Shown: piece after piece, positions 34,782 to 43,888 of the stretch
Layout: each line of letters opens with the position of its first letter
Numbering within the stretch: position 1 is the stretch's first letter
From: Magnetospirillum sp. XM-1
Lineage (GTDB): Bacteria; Pseudomonadota; Alphaproteobacteria; Rhodospirillales; Magnetospirillaceae
Direction of reading: 5' to 3'
NCBI RefSeq assembly: GCF_001511835.1
Contig: NZ_LN997848.1
Span: 2,756,001-2,820,000, forward strand
DNA: 64,000 bases
Notes under the pieces: generated by a model
Told to the model about the DNA's origin: nothing
Databases searched by the model: none
Seen by the model: only the letters and a program-made list of their open reading frames with translations
Translations under genes and position numbers: made by a program

Positions 34782-36260
34782 TCAGATGGTGATGCCGATG
34801 CTGGCCAGGGTCTTGCTGAGCAGCATCATCTTGCGTTCCTTCTCCTCGCCGCTGGCGGTGCCCAGGTAGTCGGTGAGGAAGCCGGCGTCGCGGAGATAGG
34901 TGTTCAGGGTCTGGCGCACGGCGTCCATGTTGACGCCGTCGATGAAGGTTCCCTTGCGGCAGAGGTCTAGAAGGGTCAGCACCTTCTGGGCCGGTCCGCC
35001 CCCCTTCTTGTCGATCTGCTCGAACAGCCGCGCGTTCTTCAGCAACTGGGCCTGCGCCGCCTCGACCTGGGCCATGAAGGCCTGCTTGTCGCCTTCGGGC
35101 AGCCACGACGCCTTGATGGCGCGATGGATGCCGGCCAGGGTCTGCAGCTTGGGGACCGGGGGTTCCTGGCCTGAAACCACGCGCGGCACGAAGTCCTTGT
35201 CGCCGAAATAGTGCTCGATGAAGGTCTTGAGCGTGGCCCGGTTGCCCTGGCCCACCGCCACGGCGGTCAGCTGCATCAGGAAGGCGTAGCGGTCGGCCAC
35301 CACCTTGCGTTCGCGCAGCAGGTCGGTGACGCCTTCCTTGTTGAGGTGGCGGGCCTGGCGCCGCTCCAGCGAGGTCAGCGCCTTGGCCCCACCGATCAGG
35401 GTGCTGCCGGTCCACATGCGCTTGAACAGGTCGAACAGGGCGGAAATCTCGATTTCCGGCTCGGCCGAGCGCAGCGGCATCTTGTTGGCCAGGGTGCGCA
35501 GCAGGGAGTATTCTACCGACGCCTTGCAATTGGGCGCCGAACCTTCGGTGATCATGCGGGCGATGGCGGGCATGGCGGCGTGCGCGGTATCGCGCTGCTT
35601 CCACTCGCCCTTCCACAGATCGGCCAGGTCGTTGCAGCGTTCTTCCAGGGTTTCGCACAGGCCCAGCATCTGGTCCAGCGCCGGGTCGCTCTTCAGGCAT
35701 TCGGACAGGATCTGCTCGACGTAGCGGCTTTCATCCTTGCCCGCGGTGAGCTCCAGCATCTTCACCAGGACCGTGACCTTGTCCTTCCACACCTTGTGCG
35801 AGAATAAGAACTCGGTCAGGGCGCGGTTGGCCGCGTAATCCTTTTCGGCGGGGGTGCCCTTCAGTCCGGCGCAATAACTGGAGAAGCTTTCCGGGGTGAT
35901 GGCGGGCGGCGGCTTGTCCTTTTCGTCATCCCACACCTTCTTCATGCCGGCGCTGATCAGGGTGTTGAGGTCGCGAAGGCGCGCCGCCGCGCTTTCGCCC
36001 TTCAACTTGGCCTGCAGGGTGGCGATCTTGTCGACCGCGTTCATCATGGTGCGGCCGGCATCGTTCAGGCGCTTCTGGTACTTGGCCGAAAACACCAGCT
36101 CGGTCGGCGTGATGACCAGGGATTCGGTGAAATTGGTCAGAAAACGCCCGATGAGATCGCGCGATCCGGGCGAGAAGAAGTCCTCGACCTTGGCGCAATA
36201 GGCACCTTCGAGCAGGGCCTCCGGCGCCGCATCCAGATCGTCTTTGGTTGGTATTGCCAT
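34782..36260 (-). CDS. Large alpha-helical protein of unknown function
   Basis: 492 aa starting MAIPTKDDLDAAPEALLEGA. No signal peptide or membrane segment. It is rich in charged helices throughout (KDKVTVLVKMLELTAGKDE, TLEERCNDLADLWKGEWK), with scattered cysteines but no metal motif. I do not recognise a family. It is convergent with the SufU-like gene (stop 8 nt away) and divergent from a sensor kinase with 281 bases between. Length, codon use and a clean start indicate a real gene; a structural or regulatory role cannot be chosen from sequence. Confidence 0.8.
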   Translation of the reverse strand: MAIPTKDDLDAAPEALLEGAYCAKVEDFFSPGSRDLIGRFLTNFTESLVITPTELVFSAKYQKRLNDAGRTMMNAVDKIATLQAKLKGESAAARLRDLNTLISAGMKKVWDDEKDKPPPAITPESFSSYCAGLKGTPAEKDYAANRALTEFLFSHKVWKDKVTVLVKMLELTAGKDESRYVEQILSECLKSDPALDQMLGLCETLEERCNDLADLWKGEWKQRDTAHAAMPAIARMITEGSAPNCKASVEYSLLRTLANKMPLRSAEPEIEISALFDLFKRMWTGSTLIGGAKALTSLERRQARHLNKEGVTDLLRERKVVADRYAFLMQLTAVAVGQGNRATLKTFIEHYFGDKDFVPRVVSGQEPPVPKLQTLAGIHRAIKASWLPEGDKQAFMAQVEAAQAQLLKNARLFEQIDKKGGGPAQKVLTLLDLCRKGTFIDGVNMDAVRQTLNTYLRDAGFLTDYLGTASGEEKERKMMLLSKTLASIGITI

Positions 36261-36541
36261 CGAAGGTTAGTCCGCTGCCCGTTTACTGGTCCCTCACCCT
36301 CGCCATCATTATCGTCGGGGTCCCATGGCATCAAATGATTTTTGCAATCGAGCCAGGATGGGATCGGATGATTACTTAGATGGCAGGTAGTCCGGAGGGC
36401 TGTGTAGAGACCACAAGCGGCGTCAAGGGAATAATTCTCGCTAAAAAGATATTGGAACATCTGGGCAAGCGCCCGTGGCATGGAGTAAGGTAATCTCCGT
36501 ACGCTGTTGTCTCTCTGGGGAGAGGGACGGAGGGTGGTGGG

Positions 36542-38215
36542 GTGAAGGCGGACTTCAACAAATTCAAGGCATCGCGCTGGCGGTTAGTCGCGTTGCTGTT
36601 GTTCGTCAATGCATCCGTGCTCGGCCTGGCCTGGATGTCGCTGGATGCCAGCTACCGCCAGTACCAGGACAGGGCGGCCGTCACCACCCGCAACACGAAC
36701 CGGCTGGTGGCGCAAAGCATCGCCGGCGAAATCGATCAGATCGACCTGGGCCTGCGCGCCATCAGCGACGAGGTCTCGCGGCTTCACGCCGCCGGCGGCT
36801 CGATTCGCGGGCCGGAGATGAAGGCGTTTCTCGGGCGTATCCAGGGCCGCCTGAAGATGACCGACAGCCTGCGTCTTGCCGACAAGGCCGGCGACGTCAT
36901 CGCCAGCTCGGATGGGGCACAGTCCGGAATCAATACGTCCGACCGCCAATACTTCACCGTGCATCGCGACAATCCCGAGGCCGGGCTGGCCATCTCGCCG
37001 CCAATTCTGGGGCGGATCAGCAACAAATGGGTGCTGATCTTCGCCCGCCGGCTGACCCTGGCCGACGGCAGCTTCGGCGGAATCGTCTTCGCGCCGGTGA
37101 CCATCGCGTGGTTCGAGCAGAAGTTCAACGACCTGGAAGTCGGTCCGCAGGGCACCGTGGTGATGCGCGGCGACGCCTCCCGCAATTTCGACCTGCTCGC
37201 CCGTTTCCCCCATGCCGGCTACGTGGGGCAGACGACGGTGTCGCAGACGTTCCGCGCCCGTATCACCGCCAATCCCCAGGGCGGAACCTACGAGGCGGTG
37301 GCGGGCGCCGACAACATCCGGCGCACCTTCTCGTACCAGCCCATCGCCAATTACCCGCTGATCACCCTGGTCGGCATGGCGACCGAGGATTATCTGGGCG
37401 AATGGCGCAAGGAAGGCGTCAAGGTCATCGTCCTGGCCGGGGCCTTCATCATCGTCACCACGCTGGGCGGCATCGGCATGCTGCGCACCTGGCGGGCGCT
37501 GGAACGCCGCACCGAGGAACTGGCCCGCTCCAACGCCGATCTGGAACAGTTCGCCTACGTGGCGTCCCACGACCTGCAGACTCCGCTGCGCAATATCGCC
37601 AGTTACGCGCAATTGCTGGCGCGGCGCTACGAGGGGCGCCTGGACAAGGATGCCGACGAGTTCATCGGCTATATCGTCGGCGGCGCCAAGCACATGTCGT
37701 CGATGATTCCCGATCTGCTCGACTATGCCCGGGTCTCGCGCTCGCCGCCGGAACTGATGCCGGTCGATCTGAACGCGGTGGTGAAATCGGTTATGACCAA
37801 TCTCGGTCCGGACCTGCAGGAATCGGGCGCCACCATCAAGATGGACACGCTGCCGGTGGTGCTGGCCGAGGCGCGGCAGGCGGAAAGCCTGTTCCAGAAC
37901 CTGCTGGAAAACGCGCTCACCTATCGCCAGCCCGACGCCCCGCCGCAGATCGAGATCACCGCCACGCAGGAGCCCAAGGGCCTGTGGCGCATCTCGGTCC
38001 GCGACAACGGCATCGGCATCGAACCCGCCTATTTCGAGAAGATCTTCATCATCTTCCAGCGGCTGGAGCCGACGCGCTTCCCCGGGGGAACCGGCATCGG
38101 CCTGGCCCTGTGCCGGCGCATTGTCCATCGCTTCGGCGGCACCATCTGGGTCGAATCCGAACCCAAGAAGGGCACCACCTTCAACTTCACCATGCGGCCG
38201 TCGGCGGAGGCCTGA
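36542..38215 (+). CDS. Membrane sensor histidine kinase with double-CACHE sensor
   Basis: 557 aa from a GTG preceded by GGAGGG. An N-terminal helix (about 12-32) and a second (about 300-318) frame an extracytoplasmic PDC/dCACHE domain of the type starting RNTNRLVAQSIAGEIDQID. The cytoplasmic part has the phospho-acceptor H343 in VASHDLQTPLRNI and ATP boxes LLENALTYRQP, VRDNGIGIEP and GGTGIGLALC; the F-box-like FEKIFIIFQRL is of the phytochrome-like kinase type. No response regulator gene is next to it. Confidence 0.93.
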   Translation: MKADFNKFKASRWRLVALLLFVNASVLGLAWMSLDASYRQYQDRAAVTTRNTNRLVAQSIAGEIDQIDLGLRAISDEVSRLHAAGGSIRGPEMKAFLGRIQGRLKMTDSLRLADKAGDVIASSDGAQSGINTSDRQYFTVHRDNPEAGLAISPPILGRISNKWVLIFARRLTLADGSFGGIVFAPVTIAWFEQKFNDLEVGPQGTVVMRGDASRNFDLLARFPHAGYVGQTTVSQTFRARITANPQGGTYEAVAGADNIRRTFSYQPIANYPLITLVGMATEDYLGEWRKEGVKVIVLAGAFIIVTTLGGIGMLRTWRALERRTEELARSNADLEQFAYVASHDLQTPLRNIASYAQLLARRYEGRLDKDADEFIGYIVGGAKHMSSMIPDLLDYARVSRSPPELMPVDLNAVVKSVMTNLGPDLQESGATIKMDTLPVVLAEARQAESLFQNLLENALTYRQPDAPPQIEITATQEPKGLWRISVRDNGIGIEPAYFEKIFIIFQRLEPTRFPGGTGIGLALCRRIVHRFGGTIWVESEPKKGTTFNFTMRPSAEA

Positions 38216-38242
38216 GCCTCAGCTCTCAGCGGTGCCCGAGCG

Positions 38243-38932
38243 TCAGCTCTCGGCGCTGATGGTCACCTCCAGCTCCCCGACTCCGTCGATGACCCCGCGC
38301 AGGACGTCGCCGGGCACCACCGGGCCGACGCCTTCCGGCGTTCCGGTGAAGATCAGGTCCCCCGGCCCCAGATGGTAGTATTGCGACAGATGGGCGATCA
38401 CCTCGGGCACCGACCAGATCATTTCGTTGATGTCGCCGCTCTGGCGGAGCTGGCCGTTGACTTCCAGGGTGATGCGCCCCGCCAGTTTGGGCTGGTCGGC
38501 GCGGACCAGCGCCGAGATGGGGGCCGAGAACTCGAACGCCTTGCCCAGGCACCACGGGCGCCCCTTGTCGCGGGCGGCGAATTGCAGGTCGCGCCGGGTC
38601 ATGTCCAGGCCGACCGCGTGGCCGAACACCGCCGAGCGGGCCTCGTCGGGCGTGCATTTGTAGACGGGGGCGGACAGCGCCACCACCAGCTCCACCTCGT
38701 GGTGAAGGTTGGCGGTGCCGGGCGGGTAGGGGATCGCTCCGCCGCCGGGAACCAGCGCGTCGGCCGGCTTGGTGAAATAGAACGGCGGCTCGCGGTTGGG
38801 GTCGCTGCCCATCTCGCGGGCATGGCCGGCATAGTTGCGCCCGACGCAAAATACGCGCCGTACCGGATAAAGGGCCGCTTCCCCCTTGACGGCGACGGCA
38901 GGAAGGGCAAGCTCGAAAAGGTGGGCGGTCAC
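38243..38932 (-). CDS. Fumarylacetoacetate hydrolase-family protein
   Basis: 229 aa from the GTG at 38932 with AAGGAG nine bases upstream; the frame stays open to an ATG at 39040, but that extension lacks homology-like features. YPVRRVFCVGRNYAGHAREMG is the usual FAHD1-type opening; the metal ligands are in HHEVELVVAL (Glu-x-Glu) and GLDMTRRDLQ (Asp). Members act as acylpyruvate hydrolases, oxaloacetate decarboxylases or in aromatic meta-cleavage routes. It is divergent from the second aromatic-acid transporter operon, which suggests but does not prove an aromatic-degradation role. Confidence 0.9.
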   Translation of the reverse strand: MTAHLFELALPAVAVKGEAALYPVRRVFCVGRNYAGHAREMGSDPNREPPFYFTKPADALVPGGGAIPYPPGTANLHHEVELVVALSAPVYKCTPDEARSAVFGHAVGLDMTRRDLQFAARDKGRPWCLGKAFEFSAPISALVRADQPKLAGRITLEVNGQLRQSGDINEMIWSVPEVIAHLSQYYHLGPGDLIFTGTPEGVGPVVPGDVLRGVIDGVGELEVTISAES

Positions 38933-39196
38933 GGCAGCGGGCTCCTTGGTCTGACCAGATGTCAGGCGAATGGTGAACCGGTCGCAAGACAAGATCAACT
39001 CCGCTCCGGGGGCGTGATTGCATTCCAAGTAAATGCGCATTAGGATGCCGATTTAAGTGGATCCGTATCCGATGCGATGACCGTCTGTTCCAGTGGAAGG
39101 AACGGGGCGGTGGTGGAGGGGCTGGCCGGGGACTGCCGGGCCCTCGTAACGAGACAACGGAACGGGCCACAGGCCTGAAAGTCTGGGAGGACTGTC

Positions 39197-40393
39197 ATGG
39201 AAGATGTGAAGGGTATTTCCCGTCGCGCGGTATTGCAGGCGGGCGCCGTGGCCGCCGTGGGCGCCAGCGGCTTCGTGCCGACCCGGTTCGCCATCGGCAA
39301 CACCGCCAAGGTCAAGGTCGGCTTCCTGCTGCCCTATTCCGGCACCTATGCGGGGCTGGGCGAGGCCATCACCAATGCCTTCAAGATGGCGCTCGAGGAA
39401 CGGGGCGGCAAGCTGGGCGGACGCGACGTCCAGTTCATCGCCGTCGACGACGAGTCCAACCCCGCCAAGGGGCCCGAGAACACCAACAAGCTGGTGACCG
39501 GCGAGAACGTCGACTTCGTGGTCGGCCCGGTCCATTCCGGCGTGGCCATGGGCATGGTCAAGGTGGTGCGCGAGACCGGCACCATCACGGTGATCGCCAA
39601 TGCCGGGGCCGGCGCGGCCACCGGCCCCTTGTGCGCACCCAACATCTTCCGCACCTCGTTCACCAACTGGCAGACCGCCTATCCCATGGGCAAGGTGGCC
39701 ATGGAGCGGGGTATGAAGAATGTGGTGACCATGTCGTGGAAGTACGCGGCGGGCGAGGAAGCCCTGAGCGGCTTCGAGCAGGGCTTCACCAAGGCCGGCG
39801 GCAAGATCGCCAAGCAGATCCTGGTTCCCTTCCCGCAAGACGAGTTCCAGGCCAACCTGACCGAGATCGCCGCGTTGAAGCCCGACGGCGTGTTCGTCTT
39901 CTTCGCCGGGGCCGGGGCTCTGAAGTTCGTCAAGGATTATGCGGCGGCGGGCTTGAAGTCCATTCCGCTGATGGCGCCGGGCTTCCTCACCGACGGCGTG
40001 CTGAAGGAGCAGGGCGCGGCGGCCGAAGGCGTGCTGACCACGCTGCACTACGCCGACGCGCTGGACACCGCCGAGAACAACGCCTTCCGCGCCGCCTACC
40101 GCAAGGGGTTCTCCAAGGACGCCGACGTCTACGCCGTGCAGGGTTATGATTCCGCCCAACTGCTGTTCCAGGGCATGGCTGCGGTCAAGGGCGACACCGG
40201 GGCCAAGGCGGACCTGATCGCCGCCATGGAAAAGGCGGTGATCAAGAGTCCGCGCGGCACCTTCACCCTGTCCAAGGCCCACAATCCGGTCCAGGACATC
40301 TACCTGCGCCAGGTCAAGGGTGGACAGGAAGTGGTTCTCGGCGTGGCGGACAAGGCGCTGGCCGATCCCGCCACCGGTTGCAAGATGGGCTGA
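39197..40393 (+). CDS. ABC transporter periplasmic substrate-binding protein, Tat-exported (second copy)
   Basis: 398 aa. Twin-arginine signal ISRRAVLQAGAVAAVGASG, then mature-like start AKVKVGFLLPYSGTYAGLG. It is of the branched-chain amino acid/aromatic acid binding type with lobe landmarks VDFVVGPVHSGVAMGMV and GYDSAQLLFQGM. GGGAGGA precedes the ATG. First gene of the operon livK-H-M-G-F-CoA ligase. The ligand is probably benzoate or a relative, by the identity of the last gene. Confidence 0.94.
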   Translation: MEDVKGISRRAVLQAGAVAAVGASGFVPTRFAIGNTAKVKVGFLLPYSGTYAGLGEAITNAFKMALEERGGKLGGRDVQFIAVDDESNPAKGPENTNKLVTGENVDFVVGPVHSGVAMGMVKVVRETGTITVIANAGAGAATGPLCAPNIFRTSFTNWQTAYPMGKVAMERGMKNVVTMSWKYAAGEEALSGFEQGFTKAGGKIAKQILVPFPQDEFQANLTEIAALKPDGVFVFFAGAGALKFVKDYAAAGLKSIPLMAPGFLTDGVLKEQGAAAEGVLTTLHYADALDTAENNAFRAAYRKGFSKDADVYAVQGYDSAQLLFQGMAAVKGDTGAKADLIAAMEKAVIKSPRGTFTLSKAHNPVQDIYLRQVKGGQEVVLGVADKALADPATGCKMG

Positions 40394-40520
40394 TCCGTCG
40401 GGGCGCGTCGCCGGCTTTCCATGAAGGTGGAGGCTTCGTTCGCTCCTGGCGGACGAGGGCTTCGTGGAGAGCGGGCGGCGCGGCATCCCCGCCTTTCGAC
40501 GTGTGCGGTCTGGAGCCACG

Positions 40521-41381
40521 ATGGATTTCTGGTTTTTCCTGATTCAGGCGCTGAACGGCGTCCAGTACGGGCTGCTGCTGTTCCTGGTGGCCAGCGGCCT
40601 GACCCTGATCTTCGGGATCATGGGCATCATCAATCTGGCCCACGGCGCCTTCTACATGCTGGGCGCCTATCTGGCCTACTGGCTGGCGGGCGTGACCGGC
40701 AGCCTGACCGCGGCCGTGCTGCTGTCGCTGCCGCTGGCCGGCGCCATCGGCTATGTGATCGAGGCCTTGCTGGTCAGGACGCTTTACCGCCGCGACCATC
40801 TGGACCAGGTGCTGCTGACCTATGGCCTGATCCTCATCTTCAACGAGGCGACCCGCATGACCTGGGGCGCCGACGTCCACGGCGTGCCGGTGCCCGCCGC
40901 TCTCAACTGGTCCATCAAGCTTACCGACACCCTGTCCTATCCCGTCTACCGTCTGATGCTGTCCGGCATATGCGCCGTGCTGGCGGTGGGCATGTATCTG
41001 GTCATCACCCGCACCCGATTCGGCATGTGGGTGCGGGCCGGGGCCTCCAACCGCGACATGGTGGCGGCGCTGGGCATCAACGTGAAGCTGCTGTTCGGCG
41101 TGGTGTTCGCCATCGGCGCCGCCCTGGCCGGGCTGGCCGGGGCCATCTCGACGCCCATCACCTCGGTGGCGCCGGGCATGGGCGATTCGGTGCTGATCCT
41201 GTGCTTCGTGGTGGTGGTGATCGGCGGCGTCGGCTCCATCAAGGGCGCCTTTCTCGGCGCCATGCTGATCGGCCTGGCCGACACCTTCGGCAAGGTCTTC
41301 GTGCCTGATTTCGCCAGCTTCACCGTCTATGGCGTCATGGCGGCGGTGCTGCTGTGGAAGCCCAGGGGATTGTTCTCATGA
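40521..41381 (+). CDS. livH: Branched-chain-type ABC transporter permease LivH (second copy)
   Basis: 286-aa permease starting MDFWFFLIQALNGVQYGLLL, with the family segment GIMGIINLAHGAFYMLGAY near residues 35-53 and repeated hydrophobic helices. It begins 127 nt after the binding-protein gene and overlaps livM by 4 nt. It forms the membrane channel together with LivM. The 127-nt gap shows no strong terminator. Confidence 0.95.
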   Translation: MDFWFFLIQALNGVQYGLLLFLVASGLTLIFGIMGIINLAHGAFYMLGAYLAYWLAGVTGSLTAAVLLSLPLAGAIGYVIEALLVRTLYRRDHLDQVLLTYGLILIFNEATRMTWGADVHGVPVPAALNWSIKLTDTLSYPVYRLMLSGICAVLAVGMYLVITRTRFGMWVRAGASNRDMVAALGINVKLLFGVVFAIGAALAGLAGAISTPITSVAPGMGDSVLILCFVVVVIGGVGSIKGAFLGAMLIGLADTFGKVFVPDFASFTVYGVMAAVLLWKPRGLFS

Positions 41382-42370
41382 TCAATCCCCCCAAGCGTCT
41401 CACCCTGATCCTGCTGGTGCTGCTGGCCGTCCTGGCGCTGTTTCCCGCCTGGGGGCCGCTGGCCTTCGGGCCCAAGTACAATTTCCTGCTGCAGAAGCTG
41501 ACCGGCATCATGATCCTGGCCATCCTGGCCATGAGCCTGGACCTGCTGGTGGGCGTCGCCGGGCTGGTCAGCCTGGGCCATGCCGCCTTCTTCGGCCTGG
41601 GCGGCTACATGCTGGCCCTGATGAGCCCGCAATACGAGGCCGCCAATCTGTGGGTGGTGCTGCCCGCCGCCATGGGCGCGGTGGCGCTGGCCGCGCTGGT
41701 CATCGGCTTCCTCGCCATCCGCACGGCGGGCATCTACTTCATCATGGTGACCCTGGCCTTCGGCCAGATGGGCTACTACTTCTTCAACGATTCGAAGCTG
41801 GCCGGCGGCTCGGACGGGGCCTACATCTACGTCAAGCCGGCGGTCGAGGCCTTTGGCACCACCCTGGTCAACCTGGACAGCAAGCCGGCCTTCTTCTTCG
41901 TCGTGCTGGGCTGTCTGGTGGCCGTCTACCTGCTGCTGCGGGTGGTCCTGGCGTCGCCCTTCGGGCGGGTGCTGGCCGCCATCGGCGTCAACGAGGGACG
42001 GGTGCGCGGCCTGGGCTATGACCCCATGCTCTACAAGCTGGTGGCCTTCGCCATCGCCGGCGCCCTGGCCGGGCTGGCCGGCTTCCTGGCCGCCACCCAG
42101 TATGGCTTCGTCAATCCCGCCATGCTGGGCTGGCACCAGTCGGGCCACGTGCTGGTGATGGTCATCCTGGGCGGCATGGGCACTCTGTTCGGTCCCATCC
42201 TGGGGGCCTTCATCCTGGAACTGGCCCATTTCGGCCTGGAAGCCATGACCGAGCACTGGCTGCTGCCCATGGGCGTGCTGGTGATCGCCATCGTCCTGGC
42301 CTTGCCCAAGGGCGTGGCCGGGCTGCTGCTGCAATGGTGTCAGCCCAAGGACAGGGGGGACAAGCCATGA
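41378..42370 (+). CDS. livM: Branched-chain-type ABC transporter permease LivM (second copy)
   Basis: 330 aa from the ATG at 41378 (ATGA overlap with livH). The hallmark segment VGVAGLVSLGHAAFFGLGGY lies near residues 57-76 and hydrophobic helices run to the C-terminus. The start was preferred to an in-frame ATG inside livH because of the overlap pattern repeated through the operon. Partner permease of LivH. Confidence 0.95.
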   Translation: MINPPKRLTLILLVLLAVLALFPAWGPLAFGPKYNFLLQKLTGIMILAILAMSLDLLVGVAGLVSLGHAAFFGLGGYMLALMSPQYEAANLWVVLPAAMGAVALAALVIGFLAIRTAGIYFIMVTLAFGQMGYYFFNDSKLAGGSDGAYIYVKPAVEAFGTTLVNLDSKPAFFFVVLGCLVAVYLLLRVVLASPFGRVLAAIGVNEGRVRGLGYDPMLYKLVAFAIAGALAGLAGFLAATQYGFVNPAMLGWHQSGHVLVMVILGGMGTLFGPILGAFILELAHFGLEAMTEHWLLPMGVLVIAIVLALPKGVAGLLLQWCQPKDRGDKP

Positions 42371-43131
42371 GCGTCTCTCCCTTCCTGTTCGAGACCCGCG
42401 GGCTGACCAAGGCGTTCGGCGGCCTGATTGCCGTCAACTCGGTGTCCATCGGCTTCAAGGAGCGCGAGGCCCACGCCATCATCGGCCCCAACGGGGCGGG
42501 CAAGAGCACCTTCGTCAACCTGTTGACGGGGCATCTGCCGGCCTCGGGCGGCCACGTGATGTTCCGGGGCTCGGACATCACCCGGCTGCCGGCCCACAAG
42601 GTGACGCGGCTGGGCATCGGGCGGTCGTACCAGAAGACCAACATCTTCCCCACCTTCACCTGCTTCGAGAATTGTCGTCTGGCGGCGCAGTCCCATCTGT
42701 CCACCTCCATGCGCTTCTTGCGGCCCGCCGCCTCGTACCGCGAGATTTCGGAAAAAGCCTCCGCGGCGCTGGAACGGGCCGGGCTGGCGTCCCGGGCCGG
42801 GCGCATCGCCGGCACCATGTCCTATGGCGAGCAGCGCCAGCTGGAGATCGCCATGGTGCTGGCCACCGCACCCCAGGTCCTGGTTCTCGACGAGCCGCTG
42901 GCCGGCATGGGCAAGGAGGAATCCGAGGGCATGGTCCATCTGCTGCAGGATCTGGCCCGCACCTACACCCTGATCCTGATCGAGCACGACATGGACGCGG
43001 TCTTCGCCATCGCCAAGGTGCTGTCGGTGATGGTCAACGGTACCCTGCTGGAAAGCGGTCCGTTGGAGCAGATCCGCGCCAGCAAGGCGGTGCAGGACGC
43101 CTATCTCGGCGATGGGGCGGAGGCGTATTGA
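42367..43131 (+). CDS. livG: Branched-chain-type ABC transporter ATP-binding protein LivG (second copy)
   Basis: 254 aa. Walker A GPNGAGKSTF near 43-52, signature MSYGEQRQLEIAMVL and Walker B VLVLDEPLAGMG are present, with the LivG-type insertion ASYREISEKASAALERAGLA before the signature. It overlaps livM by 4 nt and abuts livF by one base. ATPase of the importer. Confidence 0.95.
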   Translation: MSVSPFLFETRGLTKAFGGLIAVNSVSIGFKEREAHAIIGPNGAGKSTFVNLLTGHLPASGGHVMFRGSDITRLPAHKVTRLGIGRSYQKTNIFPTFTCFENCRLAAQSHLSTSMRFLRPAASYREISEKASAALERAGLASRAGRIAGTMSYGEQRQLEIAMVLATAPQVLVLDEPLAGMGKEESEGMVHLLQDLARTYTLILIEHDMDAVFAIAKVLSVMVNGTLLESGPLEQIRASKAVQDAYLGDGAEAY

Positions 43132-43841
43132 TGGAAACCTTCCTCGAAGCCACCGGCCTGCACACCTATTACGGCGCCAGCCATATCCTGCACGGCGTGG
43201 ATTTCCGCGTGGGCGTGGGCGAGACGGTGGCGCTGATGGGCCGCAACGGCATGGGCAAGTCCACCTTGCTGAAAAGCCTGCTGGGCGTCGTCGCCCCCCG
43301 CCAGGGCAAGGTGACGGTGCGGGCCAAGGACGTCACCGGCATGGAGACTTCGGCGGTGATCCGCCACGGCATCGCCTATGTCCCCGAGGGGCGCGGCATG
43401 TTCCATAACCTCTCCGTGCGCGAGCATCTGCTGATGGCGGCGCGCAAGGGCCTGGGCGGCCGTGCCGACTGGACCTATGAGCGGGTGCTGGAAACCTTTC
43501 CCCGTCTGGCCGAGCGCCTGGACAACATGGGCACCCACCTGTCGGGCGGCGAGCAGCAGATGCTGTCCATCGGCCGGGCGCTCATGACCAATCCCGATTT
43601 GTTGATCCTGGACGAGGCCACCGAGGGCCTGGCGCCGCTGATCCGCCGCGAGATCTGGCGGGTGGTGCGCGCCGTCAAGGAAACGGGCATCGCCACAATC
43701 GTGGTGGACAAGAATGTGGGGGTCCTCTTGGACCTCGCCGACCGTCACGTCATCCTCGTCAAGGGCGAGGTGGTCTATGACGGCGGCTCCCATGAACTGA
43801 AAAGCGATTCGAGCATACTCGAACGACATATCGGGCTCTGA
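43131..43841 (+). CDS. livF: Branched-chain-type ABC transporter ATP-binding protein LivF (second copy)
   Basis: 236 aa starting METFLEATGLHTYYGASHIL. Walker A GRNGMGKSTL, signature LSGGEQQMLSIGRAL and Walker B LLILDEATEGLAPL are clear. It starts in TGATG contact with livG and is followed after 47 nt, with AAGGAGG, by the benzoate-CoA-ligase-type gene. ATPase partner of LivG. Confidence 0.95.
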   Translation: METFLEATGLHTYYGASHILHGVDFRVGVGETVALMGRNGMGKSTLLKSLLGVVAPRQGKVTVRAKDVTGMETSAVIRHGIAYVPEGRGMFHNLSVREHLLMAARKGLGGRADWTYERVLETFPRLAERLDNMGTHLSGGEQQMLSIGRALMTNPDLLILDEATEGLAPLIRREIWRVVRAVKETGIATIVVDKNVGVLLDLADRHVILVKGEVVYDGGSHELKSDSSILERHIGL

Positions 43842-43888
43842 CCGGCAAAGCAGTCGCCAACCCGCTTAAGGAGGAAGGAGAACACCCC

